A stretch of 35,736 nucleotides of DNA from 70-18 sp041691815 (GTDB lineage: Bacteria; Pseudomonadota; Alphaproteobacteria; Acetobacterales; Acetobacteraceae): NCBI GenBank assembly GCA_041691815.1, contig JBEPTZ010000038.1:1-35736 (forward strand), in the 5' to 3' direction. Shown here piece after piece: positions 1 through 6,427 of the stretch. Under the pieces are notes generated by a model, which saw nothing but the letters and a program-made list of their open reading frames with translations, did no database searches and was not told where the DNA came from. Position numbers and translations under genes: made by a program. Position 1 is the first letter of the stretch. Every line of letters begins with the position of its first letter.

Positions 1-113
1 TCGAGGGGTTGACCAAGGTGTTCTATCCGCAAGGGTCGGCCACGGTGGTTTTTGTTGTCATGGTCATCGTGCTGGTGGCGCGGCCGGCCGGCCTGTTCGG
101 AAAAGCGCAATGA
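1..113 (+). CDS. livH: Branched-chain amino-acid ABC permease LivH, C-terminal end (cut by window edge)
   Basis: Only the last 36 or so codons are present; the frame is open from base 3 to a TGA at 111-113. The residues end in VVFVVMVIVLVARPAGLFGK, a final membrane helix followed by the R-P-x-G-L-F-G-K tail typical of LivH permeases. The next gene is a LivM, the usual partner in the inner-membrane channel that imports leucine/isoleucine/valine or related amides. Family assignment rests on this short tail and on the neighbour. Confidence 0.75.
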   Translation, partial: EGLTKVFYPQGSATVVFVVMVIVLVARPAGLFGKAQ

Positions 114-213
114 TGGCGGAGCATGGAAGAGGTCCGGGTGTGCCACCGGTCGGTCGCTTGAACACAAGACAGTTTCCATTGCAGATGCCCCTCCAGGGTC
201 GGAAGCTCCCGCT

Positions 214-1509
214 ATGAAAAGTATTGCTGAAAAATTGGCCTTGCTTGGTGCCCTCGCCACGCTCGCAATCGGAGTTTTGGGGGCGTCATTCGGTGGTCAC
301 CCATCGCTGGTTGTGTTGTCGGAGGGTGCTCCTGGAGGTACTAATGCCGTACTGCTGTTGAGCATAGTCTTATCATGCGCCGCATTGATTGGTGCCGCAC
401 TGGTCGTATCGCGCCCGATCGCGGGATCAATCACGATTTTTGTGATCTCTGAGTTGATAATTCTGACCGTTGGGCTTGGCGCGGTATCTTTCGTATCGAT
501 CATCCTGCTATTTGCCTCGGCTGTCCTGACCATGGCAGGCGTGCATCTGGAGCGACAGGAGGCAGTTGGCGCCTTGCCGCTGGGATTCTCGGTGCCTCAA
601 TTCATCGGGCTTATGACGATGGTGTGGATTGTCACGGTCTCGCCGTCGGTGCTCTACCCAGTGTTCCTGATGAAGGTGCTGTGCTTCGCGCTGTTCGCCT
701 GCGCCTTCAACCTGCTGGTCGGCTATGTCGGGCTGCTGAGCTTCGGGCATGCGGCGTATTTCGGCATGGGCGCCTATGTGACCGCCTATGCCGCCAAGGT
801 GTGGCATGTGTCGCCGGAACTGGCGGTGCTGCTGGGCGGGCTGACCGGCGGCGGGTTGGGGGTGGTGTTCGGCTGGCTGGCGATCCGCCGGCAGGGTATC
901 TATTTCGCCATGATCACGCTGGCGCTGGCGCAGATGGTCTACTTCTTTGCCGTTCAGGCGCCGTTCACCGGCGGCGAGGACGGCATCCAGAACGTGCCGC
1001 GCGGGAATCTGTTCGGGCTGATCTCGTTGCGCGGCGACATGGCGACCTATTGGACGGTCGCGGTGGTTTTCATCGCGGTGTTCCTGCTGATCCATCGCAT
1101 CGTGCATTCGCCGTTCGGCCAGGTGCTGAAGGCGATCCGCGAGAACGAACCGCGCGCCACCTCGCTCGGCTATCGCACCGACGACTACAAGCTGCTGGCG
1201 TTCATCCTGTCGGCTGGCATCGCCGGGCTGGCCGGCGGCGTCAAGGCGCTGGTGTTCGGCATCGCCACGCTGACCGACGTGCATTTCATGATGTCCGGCG
1301 AGGTGGTGCTGATGACATTGCTGGGCGGCATGGGGACCATCTTCGGGCCGGTGCTGGGGGCGTTGATGTCGATATCAATGGAGAACTACCTGGCCGAGTT
1401 CGGCGCCTGGGTGTCGGTGACCCAAGGCGTGGTGTTCGTCGTCGTGGTGCTGGCATTCCGCCGCGGGGTGATCGGCGAACTGGCGGCCAAGCTTAAGGTC
1501 TCGCTATAG
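214..1509 (+). CDS. livM: Branched-chain amino-acid ABC permease LivM with N-terminal membrane extension
   Basis: About 431 residues if started at the ATG at 214; the frame is open upstream to 52, but that part reads as low-quality sequence overlapping livH. From about residue 135 (nt ~616) it is a standard LivM: the Y-P-V-F-L-M-K start, the N-L-L-V-G-Y-V-G-L-L-S-F-G-H-A-A-Y-F-G block, IRRQGIYFAMITLALAQMVY, the cytoplasmic IRENEPRA loop that contacts the ATPase, and GEVVLMTLLGGMGTIFGP. LivM proteins are usually about 300-350 residues. The extra 130 residues hold about four predicted helices, use visibly more A/T-ending codons than the rest, and look like a separate small membrane protein fused in frame. 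No livG/livF follows; the gene ends against a convergent gene with no spacer. The LivM core is secure, the start less so. Confidence 0.85.
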   Translation: MKSIAEKLALLGALATLAIGVLGASFGGHPSLVVLSEGAPGGTNAVLLLSIVLSCAALIGAALVVSRPIAGSITIFVISELIILTVGLGAVSFVSIILLFASAVLTMAGVHLERQEAVGALPLGFSVPQFIGLMTMVWIVTVSPSVLYPVFLMKVLCFALFACAFNLLVGYVGLLSFGHAAYFGMGAYVTAYAAKVWHVSPELAVLLGGLTGGGLGVVFGWLAIRRQGIYFAMITLALAQMVYFFAVQAPFTGGEDGIQNVPRGNLFGLISLRGDMATYWTVAVVFIAVFLLIHRIVHSPFGQVLKAIRENEPRATSLGYRTDDYKLLAFILSAGIAGLAGGVKALVFGIATLTDVHFMMSGEVVLMTLLGGMGTIFGPVLGALMSISMENYLAEFGAWVSVTQGVVFVVVVLAFRRGVIGELAAKLKVSL

Positions 1510-3189
1510 TCAGAAGCTGCCGCCGATACTGAACATCACCCGCGGACTGGCGGTGTGGGCGAGGCCGCGTGAGTGGTTCAGCACCCAGGCGGCGCCGAGT
1601 TCCAGCGTGAAGCGGTTCAGCAGCTTGACCCGGACGCCGCCACCGGCCGATGCGGCGCGGGCATAGCGGAGCTGATACGGGGTGTTGATCGTCGAGACCT
1701 CGCCCCAGTCGGCATAGGCGAATAGCTCGGAGCCGCTGAACTGCTTCGGGGTCATGAAGCCTGGCCACGGATGCGCCAGCTCGAGATAGCCGGCCAGGCC
1801 ACGGTCGCCGGCCATGTAGGCGTAGTTGAACGCCTTGCCCATCTGCGGGCCGCCGAACAGGAACTGCTCGGTGCTGGGCAGATGATGGGTGGCGTACTGG
1901 CCCATGACCCTGGCGCGCAGCGTGAGGTCGAGCGGCAGCTTCTGCTCGCGGGCGATGGCGCCGTAGAACTTGGCATAATCGGGTCCGCCGAAGGCCACGC
2001 TGCCGCGCCGTGCGCCGAGCGTATCGAAGCCGTGGCTGAAGGTGCCGGACAGCACGGTGGTGCCGTCCCAATTATCCTGCAGCCCATAGATGGCGCCAAT
2101 CCGCGCGCTGCGGGTGCGCTCGTCGGACAGCGCCTGGCCGAGATAAGCGGCATTGCTGTTCAGTGCGTTGAGGTCGGCGTTCAGCACCAGTGTCTCGCGG
2201 ACCGCGCGGATCACCGGGTAGCTGAGTCGGATGGTGAAGGTGTCGGCCGAGCCGCCGGCGGCGTTGGATTGCGGCTGGGTCACCAGCCGGCCGTAGCCAA
2301 AGGTGACGGTTGCGCCGTCATAGCCCAGCGGTTCCACATGGCTGAAGCCGTAATACTGGTAGCGCCTGATGGTGACCGGGGCGCCGAACGCGAGCTGGGT
2401 CCGCTCGCCTTCGCGCAGCAGGCCGTTGGCCACCAGGTTGACCGTCGCCTGGGTGGTGCCGAGCTGGCCGTTGCCCTGGTTGTTGACCGCGATGCCTGCC
2501 TCCACCCGCTTGCGCAGGATGGTCAGCCGCAGTGCCGCCACGCCGGGATGCCCCGGCACCGGCTCGAACTGGCTGCCGACCTTGAGGCCGGGGACGTCGT
2601 TCATCAGCAGGATATAGCGTTCCAGCGTGCTGCGGCGCAGCGGCCGGTCGGCGATGATCTTCGCCGCATAGTGCTTCAGCAGCGTGAGGTCGGCGCCCTT
2701 GGTGTTGCCCTCGATGCGGACACTCTCGACATGGCCTTCCTGCACCACAACGCGCACCACGCCGCCAGCGAAATCCTGCGGCGGCACCTGCACGTTGATC
2801 AGCGCATAGCCGGCGGCGTTGTAGCGATCGGCGATCCTGCGGCTCAGCGCGGTGAGGTCGGCGCCGGTCACCTTGCGCCCGACCATGCCCTGCCAGAGCG
2901 GCGCCAGGCTGGCCGGCGGGATGGCGTGGGCGCCCTCGATATGCACCGCCTGCAGCACGAGGCTGACATTGGCGGCCACCGCCGCCGGGGTGACAGCGGC
3001 GCCGGGTGCAACCACCTTGGCGTGGCTGTCCGGCAGTGCCGCGTTGGATTCCACCGGATTCGGCGTGATCAGGTGCAGCGCCGACTGCGCCGCGACCTGC
3101 ACGGCGATCACGCTCAGCCCTGCCGAGAGCAGCGCGAGTTTCGACCACGACTGAGGGGAATGTAGTTTCGAGAGGTGAGGACGGGACAT
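1510..3189 (-). CDS. Two-partner secretion outer-membrane translocator, ShlB/FhaC/HecB (TpsB) family
   Basis: 559 residues from the ATG at 3189. The N-terminus has an export signal (hydrophobic ALLSAGLSVIAVQVAAQ, likely cut after VAA). Residues ~77-160 form a POTRA domain (VSLVLQAVHIEGAHAI onward, then a second strand-helix unit to ~220), followed by an Omp85-type 16-strand barrel. The last residue is Phe (FSIGGSF), the usual outer-membrane assembly signal. TpsB proteins export large beta-helical TpsA partners through the barrel. Odd point: in the barrel loop where the family has V-R-G-Y/F, this protein reads G-K-A-F (residues ~451-454) before the retained GDRGLAGYLEL strand. No TpsA with a haemagglutinin-type TPS domain is nearby; a Gly-rich lipoprotein lies 46 bp upstream in the same unit. 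The family call is strong, the substrate unknown. Confidence 0.85.
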   Translation of the reverse strand: MSRPHLSKLHSPQSWSKLALLSAGLSVIAVQVAAQSALHLITPNPVESNAALPDSHAKVVAPGAAVTPAAVAANVSLVLQAVHIEGAHAIPPASLAPLWQGMVGRKVTGADLTALSRRIADRYNAAGYALINVQVPPQDFAGGVVRVVVQEGHVESVRIEGNTKGADLTLLKHYAAKIIADRPLRRSTLERYILLMNDVPGLKVGSQFEPVPGHPGVAALRLTILRKRVEAGIAVNNQGNGQLGTTQATVNLVANGLLREGERTQLAFGAPVTIRRYQYYGFSHVEPLGYDGATVTFGYGRLVTQPQSNAAGGSADTFTIRLSYPVIRAVRETLVLNADLNALNSNAAYLGQALSDERTRSARIGAIYGLQDNWDGTTVLSGTFSHGFDTLGARRGSVAFGGPDYAKFYGAIAREQKLPLDLTLRARVMGQYATHHLPSTEQFLFGGPQMGKAFNYAYMAGDRGLAGYLELAHPWPGFMTPKQFSGSELFAYADWGEVSTINTPYQLRYARAASAGGGVRVKLLNRFTLELGAAWVLNHSRGLAHTASPRVMFSIGGSF

Positions 3190-3235
3190 CTGGCGGCCTG
3201 CTGCGATACGGTGTGAAGAGGAAATGATGGCTGGA

Positions 3236-4237
3236 CTAGCGATGCAGCAGCCCGCCAAAGGTGCCGAGTGCACCACCGAGCACCGTTGTCGCCGTGCCCA
3301 GCACATTTGCCGGAGCGGCGCTGAGTGTCCCGGTCATACCCCCGGCGGGACTGGCCGCGCCGGTTCCGCCAACGGCGCCGAGGCCGGTGGCTATCCCGCC
3401 GACGGCCTGGCCGACGCCGCCAACCAGGCCGCCCACCGTGCCACCCAATCCGCTGACCGCCGCGCCGACCGGGGCAGCGATGCCGCCGCCGAGATTGCCC
3501 ACCGTGGCGCCGACGCTGCCGGTGACGGCGCTGACCGCGCTGCCAACCCCGCCGGTTAACCCCGCCACGGTGGTTGCGAGCCCACCGACCACGCCGGCCG
3601 CGGCACCGGTTGCCCCGCCGCCGCCCAAGCCGCCGATAACGCCGCCGGCACCGCCGCTGGCCAGGCCGCCGACCAGACCGGCGCCCGAGGTGAGGCTGGC
3701 CACCGTGCCGCCGCCGCCGAGCAGCCCGCCCAACGCCCCGCTGTTGCTGCCGATCGTCCCGGCGCCGTTGCTGCCGATATTGAGCCCCAGCAGTCTGCCA
3801 CCGGACAGCACGTAGCCTATGATCGGTGCGCCGGTGCCGGTGTTGTTCGACAACACGCTGAGTTTGACCAACTGCTCGGTGTCGGCGGTGCCCAGCAACT
3901 GGGTGTTGGCGACGGTAACTGAAAGCAACGGATCGGTAAGCGCGCCGAGCGCGCCGGCGGTGGCGGGGCTGGTGCCACCGGATACCACGCCCCCGCCGCT
4001 GCCGGCGGCGCCGCCGCTGGTTCCGCTGCCGTCCGCCCCGCCAGCGGCGCCAGCGCCGGCGGTACCGGGATCGGCGGAGCCGGTTGGCACGCTCGCCACC
4101 ACAGCTCGCGATGCGATGCCGTTGGCAATCTGCGGCACTGGCGTGTTGGTCGCCGAGCCGCAGGCGGCCAAGGCCAGCACCCCGACGAGGGCGGTCGCTG
4201 ACCGGAGAACTGACTGTGTGTTGGAGAGTCTGGTCAT
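3236..4237 (-). CDS. Gly-rich lipoprotein, paralogue 1 of a four-member family
   Basis: 333 residues from the ATG at 4237, chosen because a lipoprotein signal follows directly (ALVGVLALAAC, lipobox Cys ~26). After a Gly/Ser/Ala-rich linker comes the family core: DPLLSVTV-x-N-x-Q, SVLSNN, TGAPI and VLSGG, about 56 residues. The rest is a low-complexity Gly tail (LGGLLGGGG, GGLASGGAGG, VGGLVGGVGQ) ending in FGGLLHR. It lacks the tetrapeptide tract of its plus-strand relatives. It precedes the TpsB gene on the same strand, so the two are probably co-transcribed. Automatic tools may label such proteins collagen-like, but there is no strict Gly-X-Y period. Function unknown; a surface or periplasm-facing structural or adhesive role is inference. 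Confidence 0.75.
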   Translation of the reverse strand: MTRLSNTQSVLRSATALVGVLALAACGSATNTPVPQIANGIASRAVVASVPTGSADPGTAGAGAAGGADGSGTSGGAAGSGGGVVSGGTSPATAGALGALTDPLLSVTVANTQLLGTADTEQLVKLSVLSNNTGTGAPIIGYVLSGGRLLGLNIGSNGAGTIGSNSGALGGLLGGGGTVASLTSGAGLVGGLASGGAGGVIGGLGGGGATGAAAGVVGGLATTVAGLTGGVGSAVSAVTGSVGATVGNLGGGIAAPVGAAVSGLGGTVGGLVGGVGQAVGGIATGLGAVGGTGAASPAGGMTGTLSAAPANVLGTATTVLGGALGTFGGLLHR

Positions 4238-4748
4238 GGCGTACGGGTCCCGTTTGGGCGGCGATGCGAGTTGAGATCGCTGCGGTGTGATCAGGCGGTA
4301 GCAGCCACGCGTAAAGAAAAGTCTGAGATGTTTTCTGAAACATACCGGTCCGATCTGACAGTCATGTTTCGTCGCGATTTGTGCGGTCAACGCGCTGTGA
4401 CGTAGTCCGGCGGCCGGATTGTAGTTTTTTGTGATTGTTTGCGCGGTCGGTCGATCGTGACGAAGCGCGACCAATCGTGGCTGTGCGAATACCGCCCGGT
4501 GCAGGACAGTCCGTAAAATCCGAAGCGGTTTAGTGAGGCTTCCGATTTCAATCGCGAAGCGTCAGCGCCGACCCGGAGCACGATACGCAACGGCAGCGAC
4601 ATTGGTGGAGATTGCCGAACCCGGCCGCAAGGCCGGCATGCCTTGAAACGGCGCGCGGCGAATCCGGAAAGTGTTGGTGGGCGGTATCGGAAATTCAGAG
4701 TCACAGCGCCGGGCCGGGCGAAGGCCCCCGCGCGACAGGAGGACGAAG
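4238..4748. promoter_or_regulatory. Divergent intergenic region between Gly-rich genes 1 and 2
   Basis: This 511-bp gap must hold the promoters for the minus-strand lipoprotein-TpsB unit and the plus-strand Gly-rich gene 2. It is richer in A/T than the genes. It contains the inverted repeat ATGTTT-TCTG-AAACAT (4328-4343), a further ATGTTT half-site at 4364, and the 12-mer ACAGTCATGTTT (4358-4369) whose complement recurs upstream of gene 3. A small GC hairpin with a GCAA loop (CCGGCC/GGCCGG) lies at 4621-4636. No convincing gene was seen in it. Confidence 0.6.
4323..4343 (+). promoter_or_regulatory. Putative operator, copy 1 (CTGAGAT-N2-TTT-N3-AAACAT)
   Basis: This 21-bp segment matches 6234-6254 upstream of Gly-rich gene 3 at 16 of 21 positions, including the outer CTGAGAT and AAACAT blocks. 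Here it embeds a perfect ATGTTT/AAACAT inverted repeat with a 4-nt spacer. Sharing between two otherwise different intergenic regions of paralogous genes suggests a common regulator, or ancestral duplication of the upstream region. Confidence 0.45.
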
Positions 4749-6041
4749 ATGAGCGGACATCAATCGACGGCGGGAAGCCGCAAGGCAATGCTACTGCGGT
4801 CCGGCGTCGCGCTGGCCCTGGCGATGGCGGTGACCGGGTGCGGCGGCGGAGCAGGAGGCGGGTTGTTCGCGGCGGGCGGCGGAACCGGCGGCTCCACGGC
4901 CGGGACCACGGCAGGCACCACTGCAGGCAGCACCGGGGGAACAACCTCCGGCACGACATCGGGCACCACCGCGGGCACAACCAGCGGAACGACATCGGGT
5001 ACCACGGCGGGCACCACATCCGGGAGCACGGCGGGGACGACCGCTGGCACGACGGCTGGCACTACCGCCGGGACGACGGCCGGGACGACCTCGGGCACCA
5101 CGGCAGGCACCACATCCGGGACCACGGCCGGAACCACCACGGGCCTGATCCATACCCTCGGCACTGTTGCCGGGGGCGCCACCGGGGGCATCGTTCAGGA
5201 TGCCGGCGGCGTGGTCTCCGGCCTTGGCAACACCTTGGGCGGCGCCGGCGCCGGCACTCCCGCCCTCGGCGGCGTGGGCGGCGCGGTGACGGCGGTCGGT
5301 GGCGCGGTGACGCAAGCCGGCACCGGCCTCTCCGGCAGCGGGCTGGCCGGTCTCCCAGTGGTCGGCAGCACCGTCGGCGGCGTCGGCAACACGGTGGACG
5401 GCGCGTTGAACCCGCTGCTCGGGGTGACTGTGCTGAACAAGCAGATCTCTGGTTCACCGACCAGCGACGGCCTGTTGAACGCCAGCGTGCTGTCGCACAA
5501 CATCGCCACCGGCGCGCCGATCTCCGCCAGCGTGCTGTCGGGCGGCCAGGTGTTGAACGTCAACGGCAGCAACGTGCTGGGCGCGGTATCCGGCACTGCC
5601 GGTGGCGGCGGACCGCTTGGTGGCGTGCTCGGCACGGTGACCGGGCTGACCGGCGGACTCGCCTCCGGTGGCCATGCCGGCGGCGCCGGCGGGCTGCTCG
5701 GCGGCGTGACCGGCACCGTCTCGGGTCTCACCGGCGGCCTTGGCTCTGGCGCGGCCGGCGGCGGTGCAGGTGGGTTGCTGGGCGGCGTGACCGGCACTGT
5801 CTCGGGTCTGACCGGCGGCCTCACCTCTGGCACGGCCGGCGGCGGGGCGGGCGGTGTGCTCGGCGGGGTTACCGGCACGGTGTCGGGGCTGAGCGGCGGT
5901 CTCTCCGCCGGTGGCGCTGCCGGCGGCTTGGTCGGCGGTGTGGTGAACACCGTCTCCGGGATTACCGGCGGGCTGACCGGCGCATCGTCGGGTGGTGGCG
6001 GGTTGCTGGGCGGTGTGCTTGGCGGAGTCGCCAGGCACTGA
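4749..6041 (+). CDS. Gly/Thr-rich lipoprotein with tetrapeptide repeats, paralogue 2
   Basis: 430 residues. The start is fixed by an AGGAGG ribosome site seven bases upstream of the ATG and by the lipoprotein signal that follows (LALAMAVTGC, Cys31). Residues ~51-130 are 20 tandem [A/S]-G-T-[T/S] units. A linker (GTGLSGSGLAGLP) leads to the core at nt 5409-5573: NPLLGVTV, SVLSHN, ATGAPISASVLSGG, NGSN. The C-terminal part is a repeat of about 27-32 residues built on GGLLGGVTGTVSGLTGGL, ending GGGLLGGVLGGVARH. The core is nearly identical at DNA level to paralogue 3, indicating recent duplication or gene conversion. Function unknown; the layout (lipid anchor, Thr-rich stalk, conserved core, Gly-rich repeat) suits a surface or matrix protein (inference). 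Confidence 0.8.
   Translation: MSGHQSTAGSRKAMLLRSGVALALAMAVTGCGGGAGGGLFAAGGGTGGSTAGTTAGTTAGSTGGTTSGTTSGTTAGTTSGTTSGTTAGTTSGSTAGTTAGTTAGTTAGTTAGTTSGTTAGTTSGTTAGTTTGLIHTLGTVAGGATGGIVQDAGGVVSGLGNTLGGAGAGTPALGGVGGAVTAVGGAVTQAGTGLSGSGLAGLPVVGSTVGGVGNTVDGALNPLLGVTVLNKQISGSPTSDGLLNASVLSHNIATGAPISASVLSGGQVLNVNGSNVLGAVSGTAGGGGPLGGVLGTVTGLTGGLASGGHAGGAGGLLGGVTGTVSGLTGGLGSGAAGGGAGGLLGGVTGTVSGLTGGLTSGTAGGGAGGVLGGVTGTVSGLSGGLSAGGAAGGLVGGVVNTVSGITGGLTGASSGGGGLLGGVLGGVARH
4899..5138 (+). repeat. 12-bp in-frame tandem repeat, 20 units
   Basis: Each unit reads roughly GCC GGG ACC ACG and encodes Ala-Gly-Thr-Thr, with Ser replacing Ala (TCC/TCG) or Thr in some units and occasional Gly. The span is exactly 240 bp. 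Copy-number change by slippage would keep the reading frame. The complementary strand reads open as Val-Val-Pro-Ala repeats, which is a by-product. Confidence 0.9.
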
Positions 6042-6080
6042 TCGGATACCGCCGCGCAGCGCACGTCGCCGCCGTAGCCG

Positions 6081-6103
6081 CCGCATCCCTCGTGGGGATG
6101 CGG
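6081..6103 (+). terminator. Terminator-like hairpin after Gly-rich gene 2
   Basis: CCGCATCCC and GGGATGCGG form a perfect 9-bp stem with a 5-nt loop, 40 bp after the stop codon of paralogue 2. The tail (TGGTTTCG) is only weakly T-rich. Confidence 0.6.
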
Positions 6104-6196
6104 TGGTTTCGTGTTCGGCGCCCTGGTCGGTGACCGCGGTCGCGCCGGCCGGGTCGGCGGAGACATTCTCCCCAAACAACATGAAATGTAATCGTG

Positions 6197-6214
6197 TCCG
6201 AATACGTATTCGGA
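6197..6214. promoter_or_regulatory. Perfect 18-bp palindrome, putative operator
   Basis: TCCGAATACGTATTCGGA is its own reverse complement. It lies in the A/T-rich part of the gap, 214 bp before the start of Gly-rich gene 3 and 20 bp before the second palindromic element. Its size and symmetry fit a dimeric regulator site; the regulator is unknown. Confidence 0.5.
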
Positions 6215-6223
6215 AATTGCGCT

Positions 6224-6260
6224 GTTTGGTGATCTGAGATCGTTTACCAAACATGACTGT
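6224..6260 (+). promoter_or_regulatory. GTTTGGT...ACCAAAC inverted repeat containing operator copy 2
   Basis: GTTTGGT (6224-6230) and ACCAAAC (6246-6252) are perfectly inverted around GATC-TGA-GATC. Positions 6234-6254 are the second copy of the CTGAGAT-N2-TTT-N3-AAACAT element. Positions 6249-6260, AAACATGACTGT, exactly match the complement of 4358-4369 in the divergent region of genes 1 and 2. Confidence 0.5.
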
Positions 6261-6427
6261 GAGTAAGCGCCGTTTGGAACGATATTTTGTGTCACCACCT
6301 GCTTGAAAAATCCTGGATGTCCGCAAGCGGATCTTCAGCGGCAGGCAGTTCGAATCAACTCGGTGCGCGGCCCCGTACCAGCCAATTGCGGCGTTACAGC
6401 TCGGGCAACTCAACGATGGGACATGTG

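Larger units (their letters stand above)
6042..6427 (+). promoter_or_regulatory. Intergenic region upstream of Gly-rich gene 3
   Basis: 386 bp between paralogues 2 and 3. The first part holds a terminator-like hairpin (6081-6103). The middle (6165-6290) is clearly A/T-richer and contains an 18-bp perfect palindrome, several GTTTGG/CCAAAC half-sites and the motif shared with the upstream divergent region. No gene was seen. Confidence 0.6.
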
